Below are positions 51,001 to 62,227 of a stretch of DNA of 64,000 nucleotides, piece by piece. The DNA is from Phoronis australis (taxonomy: Eukaryota > Phoronida > Phoronidae). Each line of letters starts with the position of its first letter. The first letter of the stretch is position 1. The notes under the pieces were generated by a model, which saw only the letters and a program-made list of their open reading frames with translations, made no database searches and had not been told where the DNA came from. Both the position numbers and the translations under genes were made by a program. The DNA is taken from NCBI GenBank assembly GCA_002633005.1, contig NMRA01000154.1, positions 55,213 through 119,212 of the forward strand, written 5' to 3'.

Positions 51001-54000
51001 AAACTGAAGACAGTACAGCGAAATGTTGCAGAACTTCGGCAAAGATTAGAACCAAAGTCCTCACACACTAATTGTTACCAAGTTCTTCAATTTTGAAGGT
51101 GTTAAAACCACAAAGCTCACATGATCATATATTCCATCAGCTTGACGTTCAAAACACTTCTAACTTTGCTGAGTAGCAAGTTGAGATGAACTTTAAGCAG
51201 CAAGTGGCATTCTTGACATCAAACTCAGTGCCTGGTTGCATGAAACAGTCCCGAATAGGGACTCAACTAAGTTCCCTAAATGTACTGCATATTTGAGGGG
51301 TTGTGAAAACAATGATTGTCCTTTCTGCTGCTGTTTCAGTTTCATTACTAACTCAATTTTTGGCTTTGATACAAATCGAGAGTGAACTCTACTTTGAATT
51401 GTCAATATAATCGAAAACCAGTCTTTTCATGCAATGCCCCTAATTAAAAGACTAAGTCCCCAATTATTATGACTAAATTAAGGGCTCAGTTTTTAGTCAT
51501 TTTATTAGAAAATGCCACCAGTCAAAGACCAAATAATAAAGATACAAATTAATGAAAAATATAACATTTGTCAGCAACAAATAAGCAAGATTTAGGCAAT
51601 ATAGTTGAGTCCCTATTTGGAATTGTTTCATGCAACTGGGAATTGGAGTCCGTTCTTTTATGTGACACTTCTTTACTAACCTTGAAGTAGGCATATTGCA
51701 CTGGAGGAGGCGTGGTAACATTGGCAAATGGGGAGAAGCGATGATTGTAGCGCACCTCTTCACTATCAAACTCAAAATCCCTCTCGGGCAGTTTTCCGTC
51801 TCGTCGAAATGCCAGCAGGGCCTGGAGAGAAATATTATTAACGGGCTTGATACGTGAAGATTCACTTCCAGATTTTCATTCACTCCTCGAATAAGGCTTG
51901 TATGTTTTTAAAATCTAATGTTTTTCATAAAACCCATCTTGTTAGTATGTTACAGGTAACACTTAGTACCTTGTACACGATTGAGCTAATAATATCTTAT
52001 CCATTCATTCATAATATTTACCATACTTTCATGATTCCCAGGTGGTTCTGGAGGCAACAATTAGTAAAGTCCTACTCAGAACCCCCGACAGCTTGAAAAT
52101 ACTCTGCACCCTTCATCTTCTGATGCAAACATGGGATTAGCTACAGACATCATTTCGCGATGACTCGAGATTCAATTTAATTACTAATTATACGCACATA
52201 CTGCAACGTTTTGCTCCACTTATCAGTATGTGCTGACGTTTGAGTAAAAAACTTTGTCACATTTTGAAATTTAAACGTCTAGAATACTCAAAATTAATAA
52301 CAAATGCACACTACATTCAATTCAATAGTGTGATTGAGAAGAGTAGCACACAGCTGCTCTGGACCCAACACTTACCTTACATAGCCACCACACAACTGTT
52401 GTAAACACTATACTTACCTTACATAGCCACCACACAACTGTTGTAAACACTATACTTACCTTACATAGCCACCACACAACTGTTGTAAACACAATACTAA
52501 CCTTAAAATAGCCACCACACAACTGCTGTAGAGCTTGTGCCAGTAAGATCTCCTTGGCATGAGGCAATATCTTCTTCTTCTTTTTATTTTTCTTGGCACT
52601 TTTACTGCCCTTTTGTTGTTCTACAGACAAGGGAGACAACACTGCAGCACAATTTGCTGGCACATCAATAACAAGAGGATAATATGTACATCACTACACC
52701 ATTGTCTGCTGATGTATCAATAACAATTGGATATGCACATCACTGCAGCACAGTCTGCTGGCATATCAATAACAAGGGGATGTGTACATGTCAACATTAC
52801 TGTCTGCTGGCATATCAATTATGAGTCTGAGATTAGACTCCCCTGGACTACAACTGCCATAAAGTACCTATATACCATCAACCCGCTCTGTACCCAAACA
52901 ATGTCAGACAGTGGCGACCTCTGTCATCAACTTATTTACCTAAATACTGTTCTCCTTCAATTAGCGTAGACTCAGCTCTCCTTAATGAGGACACTAACCA
53001 GGCGTACAGACACTCAGACAGATACCTGCAAAAACAATGTCATTATTACATAAGGCCAAAAATGTCATTATTACATGAGGCCAGACAAAACACGCAAGTC
53101 GTGTAACATCCAGTCAAGCAACTTTCAGTGTAGTATTAGATAAATCAATGACAAGTTAAACTTTTGTCACTATAATTGAAGGTGTAAACATATCGGGTAG
53201 ATACATACTTCTTTAATGTTGCACAGCAACTGATGCCAGTTCACCAATGAATATGAAATGCCGTCAATAGTAACTTGTACGGGTCCAGCATTTTGAGAAC
53301 CTGTTTGACGTTTGTTATTCAGTGGAGCAAACTGGTAATAAAATGTGGGACTCGTGTACGTTACCAAATTCCCTTACAACAAACTGTATCTAGCAGACAT
53401 ATACCTTCAATCCATTCACCAGAACACATTACAGCACACTGTATCTATCTTATTCAGTGAGGTGTGGAATATGTTGCAAGCAGTTTATCTCGTTCAATCC
53501 GCCATCTTTTTGGTCACATCACGTGACCTAACGAATATAAGTACGAAAAGATTTCTGTCCCCGACCGGGACTCAAACCCAGGACCTTCTGCTCACTGTGC
53601 AGACACTCCAACCACTGACCCATCAGGACCACCAGTCAAACACAGAAATCCAGTAGTGGGCATCTTACCCATGATCTCTATTGTGTGTAATTCCGTGAGG
53701 CGTGGAATGTGTTGCATTAAGCAGTTTATCCCGTTTATCTCAGTAGACATATACCTTCAATCCACTCACCAGAACACATTACAACACACACTATACAGAC
53801 TCCACTCACCAGAACACATTACAACACACTGTATACAGACTTCACTTACCAGAACACATTACAACACACTGTATACAGACTCCACTCACCAGAACACATT
53901 ACAACACCCTGTATACAGACTCCACTCACCAGAACACATTACAACACACTGTATACAGACTCCACTCATCAGAACACATTACAACACACTGTAAATAGAC

Positions 54001-57000
54001 TCCACTCACCAGAACACATAGAGATATTCATGCATAGCATACAACTCCAGCTCCAGGCCAGACAACACAAAGTCTATCATGGCTCTCAGAAGGTGATACA
54101 GGGCCCAGGTACCAAAACACGCAAGATGTTGACGACCTGGTTCAGACTTGGCTAGTGCAGAGTGGAGGAAAGCATCAACTTTGTCAGCCTGTAGACACAA
54201 AGACACGATGATTTGTACGTTTGCCCAATAAGACTTGGATGGATATTATGTTTTAGTGACATCACCTGCCAGTAAGCAGCCTCAGAAATATGGCTGTCAA
54301 GAAACAATTAAATAGCAAAACAACTGTACAATTATAGCTAACATTTGGCAAAACAGTGCTCTAGTGAACTGTGTCCATGGTAACATGCACGTATGTTCAA
54401 AATACTGGTAAAAATAACGAGCCTCAAAGTGTACAGACTTGTTTATTGTCAAGACATAAAAGAATTGACAACATCAACAACCAGTGCTATTCAGACTGAA
54501 AAACAAGATGTTAATTTTCAAATTTTTAAAATTAAATTAAACTTAAAACCCCGGAGCAGTAATATCATAAAATAAATGTAAAACAGTCCTACAGTCTACA
54601 ACATGCACATCTTCAAGCCATACCGTCCCAAGTTGAGAGGAGATGTTTAAACTATGTCATGTCTATATACACTTCACTAGCACGGTGGTATTTAGGCACT
54701 ATCATTTGTGGAGTATTATACAGAATGACTGAATATGGAGAGCAGAAAACTGTGACATCCATTATTTTACTGTTAAAATAATGTCACTGAATACACAGAG
54801 CAGTGGACTGATACGTGGATTATACTGGCTGGGGTTCCCCAATATCTAAGTCAGTTAAGAACTGAATATGAAAACAGTCCATACAAACACGACATTCAGC
54901 AGACTGTGTGTAGAAAAATGGTCATTTCTATGGAACGAGTAACGCAATATAAGTTTCGTCGATGCTTTTCAAAAACGAACTGGACATTATTTCACATACC
55001 ATGAAAAAAAATCACAAAGTTTAGAGCTTGAGTAAGCCAGCAGCTGTCATTTTAGCATCCAGCCAAAACTTCCACAATAGTACCAACTGGGGAACTAGCA
55101 TAATAGAGACCAAAAACAATGAAATAATGAACAATTTAAGGCGACACTTTTTCTACAGTAATCTAAGACTGTTAATCATAATTATAAAAAAGCATTTCGA
55201 CAAAATGATCTCACCAGATTTGTACAACATTTCTAAATTTCAGCTCCCTCAACAGTCAGCATCACCAGCCGAGTGTTATCACCATGTCTTGCTCACAAGT
55301 GATAACGACAATACTGGAGCACAATTGAGTCAGTCAACAGTTATACTTCTCACCTCTTCCTGAAGTGCAGAGAGCTCCTCCAGAAGTCTAGCACGACTCT
55401 CGCGCTGACGGGCGCGGTTATGACCTGTCAGTTGGAACAGCGAGCACATGGGTCGCACAGCGTGGAAGAGTAAAGCATCTGTGTAGTCCTTGGCTTGTGC
55501 ATTGTTGGCTAGGGAACATCTGAAGTGAGGGAACATATAGGTATGTGAACATGTGAACACGTGGCAAGGAAAAATGGAGGTCAATAGTCCTCAATTTATA
55601 ATACTTGGGTAGCACATTTTTAACTTAGAAAAAATATGCAAAGAAGGAGAATTTTGATGGTGAATCTCCAGAATGAAAATGTGTGTTGGGCTTTTGACCA
55701 ACGGAAAAACAGCATTTATTCGATTATTTCTCCAAAGTTGAAGAATCTTTACGTAGCTTATCAAGAATTAAATGAAATGTACACTATAGTAGTATTAAAC
55801 AAACAAGTTAAACTTTCCATTTAAAACAGGCTGAAATTTGTTGGAAATTTTAGTATTTCTCACTGTCCCTTACCAATCAATAAGCAAACAAATCATTTAC
55901 ATTTTAACTCTAAACTATTGAGTACTTTTTGATGACTTAAATTAATCATGACGCTGTAAATATAAGTGACAAAGTGTTGCTCAATCTTCACTTGAGAAAC
56001 ACAGGAGGAAAAACACTAGTCAACAAGAAGATCGAAAAGAAGTTGAAAACAAGTGAAGGCTGAAGGCGGAATGAAATGGTTCAATGATCTTGATTACACA
56101 ATCATTTCACTGTGAGGCGTGCACGCCTCGTCCTTCTCAGTCAAGTTATTAATGCGTTACGTTACCACAACCACTACATGCGCCTACTTGTGGGACAACA
56201 CTGGAGGACTGATGAACGCACGAACTGTCTCACGCAGGACGTCGACAAACGGCTCTTTGCCAAACACTTTGCGGCTCTGGCAGAAGTAGGTCAACTGAAG
56301 GACTGAACGCGACAAGATGCTGGGTTGTGACTTGCTGAATTCCATGAAGAAGTCCTGCAACATAGAGTTGTGTGGCTGTTTGGTGACAGGTTGAGGTCGC
56401 TGGCATATGATTACCAATGTTTCAGACTTTCTGGGGCATCTATCAAAATTTGCCACGATTATTGACAGAGAATGAAAGGACAGGTGGCTTTAGGGATTCT
56501 TTGAAAATAGATTTTTAATTTTTTACTGTTTCATTCATCTAATACGTGCTTGTCTGCAAAACGAAAACACTAGATGCCTGAAGTACCTAGATTAAAGATC
56601 ATGATTCGTTAAGACATATAACACAAAAACAAAGGTTTGATTTGAATTTTAACTGTTTCATTCGCCAATCTCAGATCCAGAAACTTTTAACACCCTGGGC
56701 ATTTACCAGGATGACTACGGTTATTGCACGGTGGTCAGAGACTCACCAGGGCTGTGTGAGCATTAGTGCATTCTGTTATCTGACACACCAGCTTGAGTTC
56801 CTCAACGAGCCTCTTCAAGTAGGCAACAGTGTCGCTAGTAGACTGGATTCTTGTGTACCGTGGAAACGTGGGAGGAAGTAGACGTTGATTGGCCAGCGGC
56901 TCGAACCCCATGACCAAAGGGTAGTCTAAAACAAGAGAGACAACTGTAAACATCACTCGCATAAATATGGAGTTCTGCTTTCTTTCAATGATATTTTAAC

Positions 57001-60000
57001 AAAATATTATTCATTATCTTTGAATAGTTTCACTCGGCGTAACAGTTATTTATTTAGAACAATGAGATATGTAATAGATATATAAGTATGCTTTACACTG
57101 CGAATCAGTTAGTATTACTAATCATTTCTAAAAATAAAAATCCCAAAATTGCACCATGATATAATTAAGCATATGCACACTTGGCCTGTTTTCAGTCAAA
57201 CAAACATTTTAAGGCTTGCACCTTTCAACACTACAGCACATACTACAGACTTGAGGCGGCTTTAAACCACGCACCATCACAAAAACAGTCGGACTGTTAT
57301 GAAATTGGTCTCAAATTGTTCCTTTATCAAACTGGAAATGATTTCATGGCTTCGAAAGAACAGGAAATCTGCTATTGCTTGAGAACACACTCTATGGGTT
57401 AGTTTGTCATGGCGTGTTGTTTGAAAGCAGCATACGTGGTCTCAAGGAATAACAAACTGTCAGTTCTTTGCAAACCCAGTATTAAGTCGAGATCAATTTT
57501 ATATCTGTAAGTTGTCTAAATTAAAAATTTGCTTTTTGGATGGAACACGTCTTTACAGCCACTTTAAAGCAAGCCTGGTGTATCAGGCTACTCATAGGAT
57601 GTTATATAGCTAAATCATTTACTAAAAAGCATAAAAGTCTGGCGAGTCCGACGTTTCCGCCTTCTCTCTAAGGGCCTTGTTCACAGACTGGATTTCCTGC
57701 GGCAGGTTGACCTGGTTTTAGAATGAAGTCGTACACTGCTGGGAAGCTGTAACACTCGATCACTGTTCAAATTGAGGCATCTGGTTCTAATGTAGACAGC
57801 ATCCTTGACCTTTCTTGAGTAGCAGCCGTGTACAACCTCAATCTAAAACCAGGTCAACCTGACGCGGGAAATCCAGTCAGTGAACAAGGCTCTTAGAGAG
57901 GACAGAAACGTCTGACTCACCAGACTTTCATGCTTTTTTTGTAAGTGATTTAAGTATTTAACATCATATCTGGAAAGAATTGAAAATCATTTTCCATCAC
58001 ATTACTCATCGCACGTTCTATAGTTAAAGGCCAACTGCCTGGTAATCACCAAATAAAGTTAGAATGAAACACAGACACCCACTTATATTTAGGTTTTAAT
58101 TAAACCCCTACCACGTTTCTTGTCCTCGCCACCAGATGACACTGTTGGATGGATTGTTGAGGCCATCACCTGCAGATGTTCCTTCAGCCCCATCAACAGA
58201 CGTAGGGCATCGGGCACGCCCTGACACTGGTGGAAATATGGACGCCAGGATAAAGTTTCAGTATCGAGGAGACAATAAATTTCCGTAACGCGATTCACTG
58301 TTTAAGGTTATGACCTTAGAAAAATGCTCAATTTTGGCCAACTTCAGAACATCATGTCTCAGAAGGGGACTCACATGAAACTTTCAGACACTATGCTTTA
58401 TGCCCTGTCCTCCAAAACACTGCTAGAAATTGTTCTCAAAATGGTCCACTTTTGACATAGGGACTATCAAAAATACGAAAGAAATTTAATGTTGCATAAA
58501 ACGAAAACAAAAGGATAAATTAGAAAACAGTAACGGCGTTTTTTAGCTTTTATCTTTTATTATACAAAATTTGACCATTTAATTGATCCTGATGTTGGTT
58601 AGACGAGCTTATTAATGGCAGATTGGATTAATGTCAACAATCAGATTCCATGGAATTTCCGCCCTCAGAAAATATAAACTTTAATTGCTTCTTTAAATTC
58701 TATAGCTTTGTAGACATTCAGCTAAATGACTGTACAGACCTGCCAATAACGTTCTACAGAGTCTTAGTGTGATTACTCCATAATGAGAATACACCCACTT
58801 TTCATGTTGTCAACCAAGTCAGAAATATTCACCTCGTTGTCAGTTTCAATATTTATGGCCACACAATTTAATTTGTTTTTTAAGACTCGGTGCAGGCAGG
58901 CGCCTGTTGTACAAACAAATACTTAAATTAAACGAAGTTCGTAAATCATCTTATCTTAGTACTTTACATTTAATTAATTTCGAGAAAATGTAAACATCTG
59001 TGATACAGATCATTCAATCCTCCAACATATGCTACTATACTTGTTTCTTCCTCCTTGTAATGACATAGTGCATCTCAATTTATGCATAGACAAAGCCACA
59101 CATACAGGTGTAGGGGCCAAACTGTACATAACATAACGCCCAATTATGTATGAGTGTGCACTTTGTCTTTAAAGGGCTAATTCCTCACTATTAAGTCCCT
59201 AAACATGAAAAACATGAAATGAGCAAACTAGCCCCAACTATGAAACTAAGATGGTCATTGCATTCTAGGAAATAAATTGATGGGTCACCTGCAATTGATA
59301 TGAAAAGAAAAGTTCAGGCAAAGTAGGTCAACTGGGTCAAAATGTAATTTGTGTCAAAAGTAGAGGGTACGGAGTAAATCCTATAAATGTTTGTTACCTT
59401 CTCCTTTGAGAATGCCACCAAAGAGGCAAAGAGCCCACGACACACCTTGAGTCTGCTGTGCACAGCACTGGCGTAATTGTGCTGTAAAGACAAGTGGTGA
59501 ATACTGCGTTACAGTCAGTCATCCCAAACTGTCAAACAAAACTAATCACTAGATGCGTATCACTGTGACGTAATGGAAGGCCAAAACATGACACAATTCT
59601 TTTGGTCTGTGTTTTTTGAGAATTGAAGAGGTATTTTTGGTAAGTCAGATATAAAATACCCGAGCATGTTCTATTCGACTATTGCCGTATTTTTAATAGC
59701 ACATTTTTTTTCAAAAAGTTACCAGAACTGAGCTGAAGTGATGTGAGGATTTTTTGTCCATTTTTCTTTTAGCTTCAGCCATTTGTGGATGAGCATATTC
59801 TTACTTGTGATAACGTCACAAAGCTGTCAATCACTCTGTTAAAGAACTACTTTCAAGTTAGTAAATAAATTTGTGTTGCTTACGAGAAACAGATGCGGGC
59901 TGAATTTTTTTCTTTAAATAGTGAGCCACAAGAACCAAAAAAAGTCGGGCACAGACCAGAACTGCTGATGAAGCTTTTTGGCCTAATCATAATTTTTGAT

Positions 60001-62227
60001 TTTGAACTGACTGTTACTATTATGCAATCGTGACATCTTCAGGGAGAACACCTCACTACAAGATAGCCCCCATGTGTCTTCACATTGTCTTATCTTGGCT
60101 ACCAACAGTGAATGCACACGATGAGCTATTGAAAGTTCTGCAAATGAAATCAACACGTTATGAATTCAATGAGGATTAACAAAAATTAATTAGAACCTCT
60201 TTTTCTGTGTCCGAATCCCTGGTCTCTCCCTGTTTTGGACGCGTTGCCTGCAATACAAATATTGAAAGAATGACTATTACTAAAAATACTCAAACTGCAG
60301 GTTAGACCATCATGAACTTTGTCACAGATAAAAGGACAACAGTAAAACTACTTTCTAATGTCTAATGAGAAATCATTCTCTATGCCATAACAACAGAGCA
60401 CTGCTTTCCAATGGGTCATGAATATGAAGGCCACAAGAATGAACATGAAAGCTGACAGACTAACACATGACATCTCTTACCAGCTTCAAAATTCTTGCGA
60501 AATGCTGAACATTGAACAAAGTTAAAACCACTAAAAGCACGGTTCAGCTCTCACAAAGGGTCAACACAATGCCCTCCACATTCAATCAGACAGTTTGAAG
60601 TTTCATTAGCGAGCTATTTTGTTAATACTTGACTATACGTATTTTCTTGTGTATATATCAAGTGCTGGAGAGTGACTGGTTGCCAAAGCGCCACATACGG
60701 TGTTAGTTTTCAAAAAAGTTGACTAAACTAGAATCATTTGCATCAAAATCCAAGGAAAATATAGCATTCAAAATGTCCAATAGAGCATCATAAAGTTTTG
60801 GGTTCTCGCCATAACTCTGATTAAAGCCAGGCCGAATTTGTGGTCAATACTCCTATGACACACACTAGCGCCCTCTACCTTCACAATGCGGTGCACTTCC
60901 TCTTCAGCCTCCCTCACCATACCCATTGCCCTGTTGTCGCTGACGTCGCTGGCAAATTTAAACCCATAGCTCATAGGCTGGAAGTCCTCCTAAAGTAAAC
61001 AACCCACCATCAGTATCTATGCACATCAAGTAAAGGCACCCTCGAAAACGCTTGTGAAAGGTGAACACCAATGTTGCTGTGTTTGGAAATGTGCTGCCGA
61101 TTAAACCAATTTATACATTTGCACAGGCAAAACATTAAAAACAAGATGTTTGCACACGATAAAATAAAATTTGTAACAAAAATCCTTCTTTTTGAGGACT
61201 CGAAAGATCCTTTAATTACCAAAAGCATTAACACAAAGTACTGACAACACGCAAACATGTCGACTGGTAAAACAAAATGGGGCATGGCAACACAAAGGTC
61301 ACGCAACACGCATCATATCATCATAGCACTGCTTGGTAACGCTGACAATACGGGTTTAAAAAGTTGTCTTAAATCTGGAATTTTGAACAGTTTAGACCAG
61401 GCTTTTCTACTAGTAAGTATATCATGAGGTAGCTTTCTAATTTTCTAGTCGAAAACTTGGTGAATAGTCAAATTAAACATTTCCAGCTAATCTGCAGATT
61501 TGAAACTAATTTTCTTTTCAGTGTCTGCAACTTCTTACAAAGCTAGATGTCAAATTGTTTTCAAAACAACTACAGCGACGTTTCTGCTGTTAACAGAGAT
61601 TTCAGCTTTCTGTCGCAGAAATGGAAAAATAGAGAGTCAGCCTACCTCTTCAAATATCGAAGCTCTGTTCACACGGTCTCTTGTGATATCGACAGTCTTT
61701 AGGTAACAGATGGAGAATGCTTTCAGTACAGGACTCTCAATGAGATATGGCTTCTGCAGGTAAAGGTTGGTGAACACAGTCTGCGCCAGTGAGTGACCTT
61801 CTAACCACGTCACCTGCAGTAGTAAGAGACTAACCTGACCTCTCAAGTTTGTGTATCATTTTCGTCACAGAAGATAAACCACGTGTAGTTTACTATTTTC
61901 ATATTTTCTGTCCTGTTTGTACCATGTCATAATAATTTTAAAATGTGCGGGTCAGAAACCCTTGGAAAATGAAATAGGGACAATCTTGGTATCATACCTT
62001 AGTCAGAAAGTGCCAAGATTTCACTGTATACAGCACTTACAAAGCAAGCCAGAGAGGCATCTATGATGGAGATCAGCTCCTTCCATGTGAACTCCTTGGC
62101 CTTCAGCGAACCATTATTGATGCCATCCTCCAAAGTCATGACCCGGTCCCTTGAAACAGGTGACATTCCAGCATCCATCTTGGGGTCCATCATCTCAATG
62201 GCCGACATGGCTTCAAACAGACCAAAG
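48004..62227 (-). CDS. NAA35: NAA35 (Mak10), NatC acetyltransferase auxiliary subunit; 16 exons, 5' end missing
   Basis: Exons on the minus strand: 62227-62041, 61813-61646, 60989-60879, 60247-60197, 59481-59398, 58226-58112, 56925-56747, 56354-56188, 55519-55354, 54188-54010, 53025-52940, 52620-52502, 51821-51681, 50906-50784, 50306-50226 and 48063-48004 (stop TAG). All phases agree. They encode 671 residues, and about 50 N-terminal ones lie in exon(s) beyond 64000. Recognised from the Mak10 motif [15 protein letters not shown], then [54 protein letters not shown], the lysine-rich KKNKKKKK segment, [12 protein letters not shown] and the C-terminal [10 protein letters not shown]. The collinear human protein is about 725 residues. 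NAA35 is the large scaffold of NatC, with catalytic NAA30 and NAA38; it acetylates N-terminal Met followed by a hydrophobic residue and binds ribosomes. Weak donors: exon 4 (GTTCTA) and exon 12 (GTTAGT). Introns 10-12 carry boundary repeats. Confidence 0.97.
48137..49560 (+). mobile_element. Pearl-like composite element, copy 6 (old, in NAA35 intron 15)
   Basis: A diverged head (ACAAGGTGGAGCGTGGAAATG, then CAGCGCAATCC) is followed by monomers with cores at 48429-48442 (CCACTAGGGGGCAC), 48861, 49022 (CCATCAGGTGGCA), 49117 (CCACTAAGGGGCAC) and 49382. The tail is not recognisable. It is the most decayed copy in the window. Confidence 0.65.
49961..50118. mobile_element. Near-palindromic foldback element in NAA35 intron 15
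   Basis: TTGCCATTTTAG, AGTGAGCCTCT, TTTAGGTTTAAAAACAATGC, ATTTGA and GCACAAA on the left are matched by the reverse complement of the right arm with few changes. The arms are about 60-70 bp and the loop is short. The element is non-coding. Confidence 0.8.
51232..51639 (+). mobile_element. GGTTGCATGAAAC-TIR element, full copy in NAA35 intron 13
   Basis: The left terminus CTGGTTGCATGAAACAGTCC, then CGAATAGGGACTCAAC, is inverted at the right as GTTGAGTCCCTATTTGG, then AATTGTTTCATGCAACTGG. The terminal inverted repeats are about 36 bp and the element is about 408 bp, non-coding. It lies only 42 bp from the 3' end of exon 13. Related copies are at 2283 and 36160. Confidence 0.85.
52371..52530 (-). 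repeat. 42-bp tandem repeat duplicating the exon 12 5' splice site of NAA35
   Basis: The exon 12 end and donor (read on the minus strand: CAGTTGTGTGGTGGCTATTT, TAAG|GTTAGT) are followed by three further 42-bp copies reading CAGTTGTGTGGTGGCTATG, TAAG|GTAAGT. Donor positions repeat every 42 bp (exon ends 52502, 52460, 52418, 52376). The three distal donors match the consensus GTAAGT better than the ancestral GTTAGT. The frame stays open, so each distal donor would add the 14 residues [14 protein letters not shown]. Confidence 0.93.
52639..52825 (-). repeat. ~50-bp tandem repeat next to the exon 12 acceptor of NAA35
   Basis: About four diverged units containing GTCTGCTGGCATATCAATAA, beginning about 18 bp from the intron 11 acceptor (at 52621). 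On the minus strand some units contain an acceptor-like TGTGCTGCAG. Confidence 0.75.
53475..53645 (-). mobile_element. tRNA-derived SINE-like insertion in NAA35 intron 10
   Basis: The minus strand shows a tRNA-like head: ATGGGTCAGTGGTTGGAG (A box) and GGGTTTGAGTCCCGG (B box) at about 53635-53558. A unique body containing AAGATGGCGGATTGAACG follows. It is flanked by diverged direct repeats (GGTGTGGAATATGTTGCAAG at 53461 and GGCGTGGAATGTGTTGC at 53700) that are too long for a normal target duplication. A local segmental duplication is therefore also involved. Confidence 0.6.
53751..54016 (-). repeat. 40-bp tandem repeat duplicating the exon 10 5' splice site of NAA35
   Basis: The exon 10 end ATGTGTTCTG|GTGAGTGGAG (exon end 54010) recurs six more times at exact 40-bp spacing into the intron (unit starts on the plus strand 54001, 53961, 53921, 53881, 53841, 53801, 53761). 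Six of the seven copies keep a GT donor (one as GTAAGT); the 53961 copy has AT. The period is not a multiple of three, and the codon after TGG is TGA, so use of a distal donor would truncate the protein. Confidence 0.93.
57598..57968. mobile_element. Foldback element with ~125-bp inverted arms in NAA35 intron 6
   Basis: Left arm 57598-57722 (GGATGTTATATAGCTAAATC, AAAGTCTGGCGAGTC, GGCCTTGTTCAC, CCTGGTTTTAGA) and right arm 57842-57968 are reverse complements with scattered changes. They enclose about 120 bp. The element is non-coding. Confidence 0.88.

Noticed and set aside
53558-53635. Functional tRNA gene on the minus strand
   Set aside because: A and B boxes are good, but it is embedded in a longer SINE-like unit inside an intron and I see no pairing acceptor stem.
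60062-60170. Additional NAA35 exon on the minus strand (acceptor TTTGCAG, open about 30 codons)
   Set aside because: Exons 60247-60197 and 59481-59398 already join in phase and cover the protein without a gap compared with known NAA35, so no extra exon is needed.
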